A stretch of 16,473 bases of DNA from Alphaproteobacteria bacterium (lineage in GTDB: Bacteria > Pseudomonadota > Alphaproteobacteria > Micavibrionales > Micavibrionaceae), in the NCBI GenBank assembly GCA_023301785.1, contig JALZUF010000154.1:1-16473 (forward strand). The letters are read 5' to 3'. The translations under genes and the position numbers were made by a program. The notes under the pieces are model-generated. The model saw only the letters and a list, made by a program, of their open reading frames with translations. It did no database searches and was not told the DNA's origin. Each line of letters opens with the position of its first letter. Within the stretch, counting starts at the first letter, position 1. Below, one piece after another: positions 1 through 6,685 of this stretch.

Positions 1-373
1 CCGAAGTTGCAGACTTATAGACCGAATCTAAGTCTCTTTCAGTAGCGAGCACTATCGGATTAGCCTTTTGGAGGAAGGCTTCAAACTCCTCCTCCGACAC
101 AGGGAGCTCATCTTGCGGGTAATGAGTTTTGAAAATGACTCCCTCAAGTTGAGAAAGAGAATCTAGACTATGCCCCTTACGAAGCCACATATCTAGATCA
201 ACATAAAGCGGTTGATTACGGAGGCTCGCAAAATTGTTCAGTAAAAGATCAATGAGAACATGAGTCCCTGAACGAGTCAGTGAAGCAATCAACACATTAC
301 GACCGTTACTCTGAGGCAATAAACCTGGAGGCGCAACCGTACGAGGGTTGTTATGTTGCAACGCGGAAATCAC
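1..373 (-). CDS. Sulfotransferase family protein (partial, 3' end beyond window)
   Basis: The first 124 codons of a gene that runs off the left edge. I read it directly from the sequence: a GTG start at 373-371 overlaps the TGA stop of the upstream glycosyltransferase (shared GTGA), and an in-frame TAA two codons before the GTG excludes a much longer N-terminus. After about 25 residues comes a 5'-phosphosulfate-binding loop of the PAPS-dependent sulfotransferase type (SLTRSGTHVLID, about residues 31-42). A KTHYP motif follows near 82-86. A strand-plus-helix IVLATERDLDSVYKSA then matches the 3'-phosphate-binding element, with R113 and S121 spaced eight apart as in the family. Those three elements in order make a sulfotransferase likely. 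It would transfer sulfate from PAPS to a hydroxyl or amine of the growing polysaccharide or its precursor. The acceptor cannot be read. TTG six codons inside is an alternative start but gives up the overlap. Confidence 0.8.
   Translation of the reverse strand, partial: MISALQHNNPRTVAPPGLLPQSNGRNVLIASLTRSGTHVLIDLLLNNFASLRNQPLYVDLDMWLRKGHSLDSLSQLEGVIFKTHYPQDELPVSEEEFEAFLQKANPIVLATERDLDSVYKSATS
370..373 (-). other. GTGA start/stop overlap (translational coupling)
   Basis: The TGA stop of the glycosyltransferase (372-370) and the GTG start of the next sulfotransferase (373-371) share bases. This four-base overlap is typical of coupled translation and supports the GTG as the real start. No Shine-Dalgarno sequence is evident upstream. 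Confidence 0.65.
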
Positions 374-1140
374 TTCTTAAGCTTCGATTTCAGTTTTAGT
401 AAAGCGCGCTTCGCAATCACCTGTTTCGGAAAATCAAAGACGCGAGGCTTATTGGAAGCATTAATTTTTTTTGCTGCGTGAGATAGAGTTGGTTCTCTAC
501 CGTGTAAAATCTTAGCTTTAGCCGCTCCCCCTACATAACCGGGGAAAATCGTTCTCCAGTTATACTCAGGAGGAAAGACCACAAGACGTAAATCTGATAC
601 GTAAAGGCTGTAACGGAAGGTCGGTTGATCAGGGCCATATTTCCCGTTTTCATCTTTCACCTGTTTCACGTAACGTTCGAACCAAGCGTCGACAAAGTTG
701 TCAAAACGCTCACTCTTCTTGTATAGAATCATTCCACTATTTGGTTCCGCAAAAGAAATTGGAACCCCAAAATTGTAATCATTCCACGCTCTAAAAGATG
801 CGTGTGCATAACCGATCTCAAAATGATCTAAGGTTTCAAACATCTCTTCTACAGAATCGATCACTAGCGTATCGGTATCTAAAAATAAGGTTTGCTCATA
901 TGGGCTATTCTTCAGCGGAATCAACTTATCCTGCCAAGTATAGGTCGGATTATCGATAATCTGTACCGTATCAAAGTTCTTAGCAGCCTCAATACTAGCA
1001 GATTCCTTATCTGTGATTAAGCACGCAGGGAGATCCGGATCCGTTTGCTTCAGAGAAAGGCGTGATTTACTCGCCTCTTCAACAAAGCTTTTCCCTGTTG
1101 CTATATATAAAATTCCTCGTTTCATTTTACTATCCATCAT
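370..1140 (-). CDS. Glycosyltransferase with GT-A fold (DxD type)
   Basis: A 256-residue soluble protein that I place among nucleotide-diphospho-sugar transferases. The N-terminal strand GILYIATGKSF is followed by a Rossmann-like region. LFLDTDTLV (DTD at residues 88-90) is the metal- and nucleotide-binding motif of GT-A enzymes. NSGMILYKKS near 134 and GPDQPTFRYSL near 169 resemble the acceptor/active-site blocks of GT8-like and related families. The last 25 residues are rich in lysine and arginine, suggesting association with the inner membrane face. Expected role: addition of one sugar to the lipid-linked repeat unit; donor and linkage are unknown. The start could be the first ATG (1140), the adjacent ATG (1137) or Met6 (1125); Met6 has GGA about seven bases upstream. 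It lies four bases after the preceding sulfotransferase and overlaps the following one, so it belongs to the operon. Confidence 0.75.
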   Translation of the reverse strand: MMDSKMKRGILYIATGKSFVEEASKSRLSLKQTDPDLPACLITDKESASIEAAKNFDTVQIIDNPTYTWQDKLIPLKNSPYEQTLFLDTDTLVIDSVEEMFETLDHFEIGYAHASFRAWNDYNFGVPISFAEPNSGMILYKKSERFDNFVDAWFERYVKQVKDENGKYGPDQPTFRYSLYVSDLRLVVFPPEYNWRTIFPGYVGGAAKAKILHGREPTLSHAAKKINASNKPRVFDFPKQVIAKRALLKLKSKLKK

Positions 1141-1144
1141 CGTG

Positions 1145-2131
1145 TTAGGCCATTAAGTATTCAGACTTCTCCTTAGCAATCATTCTCCCTCTATAATGGA
1201 GAAGGTGCCCTTTGTTCGCCAATCGGTATTTCGTGTAATTAGCTCTATCTTTAAGGTTTGCAGACAATGAACCGTTCTCACATTTAGAGAGCTCTTCCTC
1301 TAAGGATTGGCGCTCATACCCCATGTATTTCAAATCTTCATCTGAAATATAGGAAAGAGCCTCCATCGCTAGCTTTTTTCGAAAACTCGTATTAATAGAT
1401 TTTAAATACGACTCTTTAGAGCCCTTATGGATCTTACGATCTTGTTCCTTATAGGCATTTGGATCACCAAAGTAGCCACGCAACTGTGTTGATCCCAGTG
1501 AGTTTGCCACATCCTCAATCGCCTCAATCCCTAAAAATTGGGTAATGCCCTGCGCAACCTCATCAGGAGAAGTCACTAGATCTTCGTAGGATACATTGAG
1601 CGCTTTATCCCCTAGTTTCCGAGAAGCCATACAAAGTTGTGTAAACCCCTCTTTCAAATCCACCGTATTAATTCCGTAAGAAAAGGTCCCCCCATCAAAA
1701 GAGTTCATCAAGGAACCTATAATTGACAACGGATTTCGCCAGAGAAAGATATACTTCGCTCTAGGCATTAACTCCACCAGCCGGTCAGCGACTACGCAAT
1801 AGCGAGGAGACTTATCTAAAAAGTACTCCGCTCCCTCAGAAGCGAGATTGTCATAAAAAGCATTCAGATAATTTTCCGTCGGCTTTTGGTAGAGTTCTGT
1901 GAGATCGCCAGGCTCCCCCCCCTCCTCGCCGTCCCTATACGAACGGACAAAACGGTTATAAACATAATAGCCAAACCACGATGATGCGCGGGTCGTCTGA
2001 GACATTCCTACGAGTGGTAAAGCCACGTGCGGCTCGCCGATCGTGTCAACCTGCTCTACTTCTAGCAGCATTTTCTGCAAGATCGTAGAACCCGATCGAG
2101 GGAGCGATAATAGATACAATGGAGTAACCAT
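1145..2131 (-). CDS. Sulfotransferase (Sulfotransfer_3-like)
   Basis: A 328-residue cytosolic PAPS-dependent sulfotransferase. The 5'-phosphosulfate loop lies at the very N-terminus (LLSLPRSGSTILQKML, residues 7-22), which fixes the start. DKSPR at 106-110 and KYIFLWRNPLSIIGS at 126-140 follow, the latter holding R132 and S140 eight residues apart as in the 3'-phosphate-binding element. VSYEDLVTSP comes later, a conserved tail block of bacterial sulfotransferases. The RSGST form of the loop points to the Sulfotransfer_3/LPS-sulfotransferase group rather than the heparan-type enzyme encoded at 3894-4784. Expected role: O-sulfation of a specific sugar in the repeat unit; the acceptor is unknown. 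It lies 27 bases after another sulfotransferase and four bases before a glycosyltransferase. The leader is AT-rich without a Shine-Dalgarno sequence. Confidence 0.88.
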   Translation of the reverse strand: MVTPLYLLSLPRSGSTILQKMLLEVEQVDTIGEPHVALPLVGMSQTTRASSWFGYYVYNRFVRSYRDGEEGGEPGDLTELYQKPTENYLNAFYDNLASEGAEYFLDKSPRYCVVADRLVELMPRAKYIFLWRNPLSIIGSLMNSFDGGTFSYGINTVDLKEGFTQLCMASRKLGDKALNVSYEDLVTSPDEVAQGITQFLGIEAIEDVANSLGSTQLRGYFGDPNAYKEQDRKIHKGSKESYLKSINTSFRKKLAMEALSYISDEDLKYMGYERQSLEEELSKCENGSLSANLKDRANYTKYRLANKGHLLHYRGRMIAKEKSEYLMA

Positions 2132-2158
2132 AAAATTTGTTAAAGTTAGAGAGAAAGA

Positions 2159-3061
2159 TTACGCATTATAGCCAAAGTCCTTTAGCTCTTGTTCAAAAAA
2201 CGTATTCAAGAACTCGATAGTCTCAGGCTTAAGCTTCTTTTCGTATTGTTTGGATTCACCTGATCGCATGTGTTTGAGTACATTCTCTTCTTTATTACTC
2301 ATTTGCTCTTGGCGCTCTCGGGTAAGGGATTGAACCACCTCGTCAAGGTCTTCCCCTGGAGCTACTTGCTTAGCCAGGCTCGTGATAAATTGGTCAAACT
2401 CCCCCATCATATCCTCATACCTCCATACTAGACTATGCGGTAGGGGCTTAATCTCATCATAAATAAAGCGGATCTTTTCCTTAATCGACTCAATCCGCCA
2501 TTCTTGCTGAACGAACCAATCAATCCCCTTTTCGCGTGCCTCCTCTGCATCTAAGAAAAACTGCTTATTCGACGGCGTATGTGCATACGCGATGGAGTAA
2601 AACGCCGAAACTAGAATATCGCGAGGATCTCGGACAGTCGCTAGAACCGTGTACGGGCTAAGGTCTAGTTGCCCGCCGGTGCGGAGCATACCAACCGATC
2701 CGTAAAAGTACCCTTTCTCCTCCAAGTTCTCTTTCAGCCATGTCCGGTCAGACATGTTTTTAGTACTCTTCGGGCTGGCGTGGAAATAATAGTTGGGCAG
2801 AATAACGGAATGCCCGCCCACTTTATCATACATCGTAGAGACTAAGGTATTTGTGTACTGCGTAGCACAGCGCTCCGGAGCAAACAAAAGCACACTTGCC
2901 AGAGAGCCAGAGGACACTCGTTCCCCTGCTAGGTACGCTCGTTCTTTTTTATAAAATACGGTCCTCGCTAATACTCGGCTCCCCAGGACTAAAAGACCTG
3001 GAGCACGATTGCGCAATACGGATTTCGCTTTTAATAAAAGCGGATTTTTGATTAAAGACAT
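2159..3061 (-). CDS. Sulfotransferase with divergent PAPS loop
   Basis: A 300-residue protein with about 50 basic or hydrophobic residues ahead of the catalytic domain. The position of the 5'-phosphosulfate loop is occupied by LLFAPERCATQYTNTL (residues 58-73). RCAT stands where most relatives have K/R-S-G-T/S, so the loop is atypical. The 3'-phosphate-binding element is canonical: TVLATVRDPRDILVSAF, with R144 and S152 eight apart. LVWRYEDMM near 212 matches the usual YEDL block. This supports a Sulfotransfer_1-type enzyme acting on the polysaccharide precursor, though the altered loop could change PAPS binding. It begins nine bases after the GT2 gene and is followed 27 bases later by another sulfotransferase, so it probably sulfates the residue added by that GT2 or a neighbouring sugar (inference). 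Confidence 0.78.
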   Translation of the reverse strand: MSLIKNPLLLKAKSVLRNRAPGLLVLGSRVLARTVFYKKERAYLAGERVSSGSLASVLLFAPERCATQYTNTLVSTMYDKVGGHSVILPNYYFHASPKSTKNMSDRTWLKENLEEKGYFYGSVGMLRTGGQLDLSPYTVLATVRDPRDILVSAFYSIAYAHTPSNKQFFLDAEEAREKGIDWFVQQEWRIESIKEKIRFIYDEIKPLPHSLVWRYEDMMGEFDQFITSLAKQVAPGEDLDEVVQSLTRERQEQMSNKEENVLKHMRSGESKQYEKKLKPETIEFLNTFFEQELKDFGYNA

Positions 3062-3070
3062 CGTTTCTAA

Positions 3071-3856
3071 TTACTTGATTAAGCCCTTAAATTTCCTGAA
3101 CAACGGTTTCAGGCCATCTAATGGTAAATTCGTATCCTTTACTCGGTCTCGCAGAGTAAGTAGCCCATACTTATACCACGTATGGAAGACATCAGACTTA
3201 GGAGAATCATGATCTTTTAGGGTTCTTAGAACCTCGTCACGCTTCGTCTTCCGATGCTGGCCAGAGGCGCCACCACCTTCCATCTCCGCGATCACCTCCT
3301 CGATAAAGCAAAACTCGACCCCATCTCGGATGAGCCCTCTCATCATCTTATGATCAGCCGCGATCTTGTAGGTATCATCGAACAATCCACGCTTATCATA
3401 GGTTTCTTTCCTAAGGAAGGTTGTCGGGTGACACACCGGCATACGGTAGAGCGCTAGTCCCGCTGGGATTTTTTTCCCAGCTTCAGATGTAACTTCACCA
3501 TCCATTACCCAATACATCTTCCCATGAAACACTTCGGCTGTAGGGTTTGCTTCCACCGCCTCTTTAACTCTTAATAGAGCATCCGGCTTATACGTATCAG
3601 CGGCGTTCAAAATCCCCACAATCTCTCCAGTTGCTTTACGGACTCCCTTGTTCATTCCATCATAGATCCCCTTATCAGGCTCACTATAGACGGTAACATC
3701 AGGGTACTCTGCAATGATATCTAACGTACCATCCGTAGATCCCCCATCTGTGATAATATATTCTATCTCAACTCCTTGCTGAGATAAGACAGACTCTATT
3801 GTACGGCGAATGTCGTCCTTGGCATTGTACACCGTCGTAATAATCGAAAATTTCAT
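3071..3856 (-). CDS. Family 2 glycosyltransferase (WcaE-like)
   Basis: A 261-residue inverting glycosyltransferase of the GT-A fold, GT2 family. It starts directly with the family signature MKFSIITTVYNAKDDI. TDGGSTDGT at 36-44 is the nucleotide-binding acidic block, and DKGIYDGMNKG at 61-71 is typical of the colanic-acid-type WcaE subgroup. The metal-binding strand is LNAADTY (83-89), one aspartate instead of the more usual DD/DxD; several WcaE-like enzymes have NAGD here, so it is probably active. CHPTTFLRK near 142 and the IAADHKMM block near 166 carry the acceptor-side and catalytic-base residues. No transmembrane helix is seen, so it should act at the cytoplasmic face. It lies 37 bases downstream of a sulfotransferase and nine bases upstream of another. 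Confidence 0.88.
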   Translation of the reverse strand: MKFSIITTVYNAKDDIRRTIESVLSQQGVEIEYIITDGGSTDGTLDIIAEYPDVTVYSEPDKGIYDGMNKGVRKATGEIVGILNAADTYKPDALLRVKEAVEANPTAEVFHGKMYWVMDGEVTSEAGKKIPAGLALYRMPVCHPTTFLRKETYDKRGLFDDTYKIAADHKMMRGLIRDGVEFCFIEEVIAEMEGGGASGQHRKTKRDEVLRTLKDHDSPKSDVFHTWYKYGLLTLRDRVKDTNLPLDGLKPLFRKFKGLIK

Positions 3857-3893
3857 AATAGTAAGGAAGTTACATCGATCCTATAAAAGTATA

Positions 3894-4784
3894 TTACTCC
3901 GCAAGACGCGGGCTCCGCCACTCGTCCAGAGACCATGAAACGTACTTCCCTAGCTCATCCAAATCGGATTCAAAATGCTTTTCCATAATTTCATAACAGT
4001 CTGGTGTAATAACAGAGTCGTAATCTCGTTTGTGTACTAATTTAGGAGTGACGTTCTCAAACGGATCAAGCCCCAAAAATTCAGTAACCTTATTTAAGGC
4101 TCCATTTGGCTCATTCAAAAGCTCTTCAGAGTTAACGATCAGAAGCTGCTCTTTATCAAACAGTTCCAGAATGCTCTGAATCTGCGGAACATATAAAGAT
4201 CTCGCGATATACTCGATAAGGAAACGTCTCTTCTCTGGCTCTCTGATAAATAAATCTTCATTCTCCAGGGCCTCTATGAAGGTTCCGTGTTTCACGCCCT
4301 TCTGCTTTCTCATATTCCAGTGTGAAAAGCATCGGAGGTAAGGATTTCTCAACAGGAGAATCAGCTTAGCCTCAGGGTTGTAATTATAAATATTTTCGAG
4401 CGCTTTTGGTTTGAAGCAATAGTTCGGAGTTACTTCTCCACGGATTCGCCCCTCTTCAGGCTTCGGGAAATAGATACTGTGTACGTTCCCCGCAAACCCC
4501 TTGACCAAATCGTAATACTTCGCATCAAAGAGACTAATCTCCTTTTGATACGGCATTTGTAACTGGGGGTGATTACGCATAAACGCGTCGAGCGCTGTCG
4601 TTCCCCCTTTCATCACTCCTATTCCGAGAAAGTTACACTTCTCATTATAACGGACATTACTCACCTTAACCTCTTCAAACCTTTGTTTGAAACGCGTTCG
4701 GCAACGATTGACTTCTTTTAAAATGTTTTTAGGCATAATTTGATGTTGTATTGAATTTAACAAGCTCAGTTCTCTTTGAGCCAT
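3894..4784 (-). CDS. Sulfotransferase, heparan-sulfate type (Sulfotransfer_1)
   Basis: A 296-residue PAPS-dependent sulfotransferase resembling the heparan-sulfate/carbohydrate branch. FLGIGVMKGGTTALDAF (52-68) is the phosphosulfate loop, followed by RNHPQL and KEISLFD. GEVTPNYCF follows at 116-124. AKLILLLRNPYLRCFSHW (139-156) has R146 and S154 eight apart, the 3'-phosphate site. This motif order is characteristic of N- and O-sulfotransferases acting on polysaccharides, so a sugar hydroxyl or amino group of the repeat unit is the likely acceptor. The listed ATG overlaps the end of the upstream acyltransferase by 19 bases. Met18 (4733) is an alternative start that leaves a gap of about 30 bases and still keeps 40 residues before the loop; neither has a clear Shine-Dalgarno sequence. 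Confidence 0.9.
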   Translation of the reverse strand: MAQRELSLLNSIQHQIMPKNILKEVNRCRTRFKQRFEEVKVSNVRYNEKCNFLGIGVMKGGTTALDAFMRNHPQLQMPYQKEISLFDAKYYDLVKGFAGNVHSIYFPKPEEGRIRGEVTPNYCFKPKALENIYNYNPEAKLILLLRNPYLRCFSHWNMRKQKGVKHGTFIEALENEDLFIREPEKRRFLIEYIARSLYVPQIQSILELFDKEQLLIVNSEELLNEPNGALNKVTEFLGLDPFENVTPKLVHKRDYDSVITPDCYEIMEKHFESDLDELGKYVSWSLDEWRSPRLAE

Positions 4785-5800
4785 TTTTTACGCAGCCAAT
4801 TATTAGTTAGCTTTTCGTAATATAAGTAGATTAAGCAACTCACAATTAAGACGAGAGCTACTGCTAACCACGAGACAGCACATTCCACGTATGGCTGCTG
4901 AATCGCATTTCGAATATGAAATAAGATAGAACCATGTAGGAGGTATATACAGTAGGAGGCATTTCCTAATAAAATCAGTATTTTAGGGGCTTTTACTCCT
5001 TTATAATCTAGGCAACACAATCCGATAATACTTCCGGAAAAGAAAATTGAGCTCCATACAACATCCGTAATACTTTTACCTTCGTGTCCTGAATTAGACA
5101 GCCCTGAAGACAGCAGCAGGTAGCCTCCTAAGACCATAAGGATTACGGCGATCCATGAGGCTCTCTTACTATTCTGCCTAAAGAAAGGCTCTACCTCCCC
5201 CAAAACACATCCTGAGATAAATAAGATATTCCATTTAGAAAAGAGGAAACGGTCTACCCCCTCGAAACTCGCCCCCTTAAGGTTGTAATAGAAAATCACG
5301 ATTGTGGCTAGACCAATGGCGCTCCAGAAAAAGCGCTTCCCTAGAATCATGAAAAAGCCGAAAGCTACATAGAAAAACATTTCATACCGTAAGGACCATG
5401 CGGTATTGATCATGTGCTTGGTATTGTTAGGTAAGAGGAGGACATCTGAAATAAACTGCTGTAGAGTGTCAGCCAGTTGTTCCCCTCCTAGAAAAGCTAG
5501 GACTATTCTTGGTAAACATAATAAAAACACTAAGGGGTAAATCCTCGCAAATCGCTTAATGAAATACTCTCCTAACCTCTCAGGTTTACCAAAGTATCCT
5601 TGGCATGTAACTGTAATAATAAAGCCACTAAGAACGAAAAAGAAATCCACTCCATAATGTCCATAAATCACATTCTCGGGAAAAACAGGACTCGTAGGAA
5701 AAAAGAGTTGCCATTGCCCGTGCTGCATAACCACCCAAAAAGCGGCTAAAAAACGCCCTACTTGAAGCCAATTAAAAAATACTTTATTATTATTCATCAT
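4766..5800 (-). CDS. Acyltransferase 3 family membrane protein (ExoZ-like), copy 2
   Basis: A 344-residue integral membrane protein of the acyltransferase-3 family, with about ten hydrophobic segments and no periplasmic SGNH domain. Family features seen: NWLQVGRFLAAFWVVMQHG at the N-terminus with the candidate catalytic H27; YGHYGVDFFFVLSGFII (46-62); KRFARIYP (82-89); and TAWSLRYEMFFY with W135 and E140, the form found in ExoZ-type exopolysaccharide acetyltransferases. Expected role: transfer of an acetyl or other acyl group to a sugar of the polysaccharide at the inner membrane. It is a close paralogue of the protein encoded at 6683-7705, sharing long identical blocks throughout. Start: two adjacent ATGs (5800, 5797) behind an AT-rich leader. 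It overlaps the downstream sulfotransferase by 19 bases and lies 40 bases after another sulfotransferase. Confidence 0.9.
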   Translation of the reverse strand: MMNNNKVFFNWLQVGRFLAAFWVVMQHGQWQLFFPTSPVFPENVIYGHYGVDFFFVLSGFIITVTCQGYFGKPERLGEYFIKRFARIYPLVFLLCLPRIVLAFLGGEQLADTLQQFISDVLLLPNNTKHMINTAWSLRYEMFFYVAFGFFMILGKRFFWSAIGLATIVIFYYNLKGASFEGVDRFLFSKWNILFISGCVLGEVEPFFRQNSKRASWIAVILMVLGGYLLLSSGLSNSGHEGKSITDVVWSSIFFSGSIIGLCCLDYKGVKAPKILILLGNASYCIYLLHGSILFHIRNAIQQPYVECAVSWLAVALVLIVSCLIYLYYEKLTNNWLRKKWLKEN

Positions 5801-5840
5801 TATTAATTTCTCTAAAACAACTGAATTTCCGTCTAACTAC

Positions 5841-6683
5841 TCAAGAAACTGTGGGCGACAAACGGCAGTTCATTTTGGCCATCGCTGAGTCTAGCTCCTC
5901 CCAGTTACTAACGCGCTCCTTATAGTCGAGACCGTTAAGCTTTCGAAGAGTCGCTTCAAACGCATGATCATCCAGTCCCAAGAACTTTGTAACTCTATTC
6001 ATAGCACTATTAAAGTCGCGGTTAAGATCCTCGTAAGTAAGTTCGAGATACCCTTTCATATTTTGAGCGAGCCAAGCCTTACGCTCACTATGCATTTGAT
6101 GGTTTTTAGAAACGAATTCCTTAAGATCTGCTAGATCAACTTCAAGCGGGGCGACTTGCCTCCCTTTTTGATCATCGGACTGTACATGAGCTACGCCAGA
6201 AGCTTTTAAAGACTTACCAGAGAGATAAGAATCCAATAGATTTTCTCGATATAAGTGAATACATGACACCGAATTATCTCGAAAGTATTTCGTAATCGAG
6301 TGGTTCACTAGAAGTTGCTTGTACATCAGCTTAAAACCCACTGCTAAATCCTCTGCTTCACTATCCACGTATTCCTCCTCCCAATTCGCTATGTTTTTCC
6401 AGGGACGCGATAGAGGAGCCTCGGAATAGAGTGCATCTAAATAGGGGTACAGCAACTTAGACTGAATTACGGCAGGCACATATTTTCCGTATTGAGAACT
6501 CATGAAACTATGTAGCCCTTTAGTAACCGTATTCGCTTGTGCATGCTTCCAATAGCTATCTGCGGAATGAGCCTTACGCATAAGAACCTCCCCGTGACAC
6601 CGTATGTGAGGATGGTTATCTAGAGCCGTCGAAAGTAACGTCGAGCCTGATCGTTGAGTTGCTAGAATTAGGAACTGTTTCAT
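5841..6683 (-). CDS. Sulfotransferase (Stf0/Sulfotransfer_3-like)
   Basis: A 280-residue cytosolic sulfotransferase. The PAPS loop is at the extreme N-terminus (FLILATQRSGSTLLSTAL, residues 4-21), followed by NHPHIRCHGE (23-32), a combination typical of bacterial Stf0/Sulfotransfer_3-type enzymes. The 3'-phosphate-binding region is CIHLYRENLLDSYLSG (141-156), with R146. LELTYEDLNRDF and VTKFLGL form the usual C-terminal block. Expected reaction: sulfate transfer from PAPS to a carbohydrate hydroxyl. Its ATG overlaps the TAA of the upstream acyltransferase by one base (TAATG), which supports the start and suggests the two are translated together. An acyltransferase follows 40 bases later. Confidence 0.88.
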   Translation of the reverse strand: MKQFLILATQRSGSTLLSTALDNHPHIRCHGEVLMRKAHSADSYWKHAQANTVTKGLHSFMSSQYGKYVPAVIQSKLLYPYLDALYSEAPLSRPWKNIANWEEEYVDSEAEDLAVGFKLMYKQLLVNHSITKYFRDNSVSCIHLYRENLLDSYLSGKSLKASGVAHVQSDDQKGRQVAPLEVDLADLKEFVSKNHQMHSERKAWLAQNMKGYLELTYEDLNRDFNSAMNRVTKFLGLDDHAFEATLRKLNGLDYKERVSNWEELDSAMAKMNCRLSPTVS

Positions 6684-6685
6684 TA
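6681..6685 (-). other. TAATG stop/start overlap
   Basis: The TAA stop of the acyltransferase (6685-6683) and the ATG of the sulfotransferase (6683-6681) share one base. This is a termination-reinitiation arrangement and fixes the sulfotransferase start. Confidence 0.7.

Noticed and set aside
3009..3457. Plus-strand open frames at 3009-3212 and 3254-3457
   Set aside because: They lie opposite a well-supported sulfotransferase and GT2 gene, are short, and their translations lack recognisable motifs.
3857..3893. AT-rich leader before the GT2 gene as an internal promoter
   Set aside because: The 37 bases contain TATA-like strings but no convincing paired -35/-10 elements, and AT-rich leaders occur before nearly every gene here.
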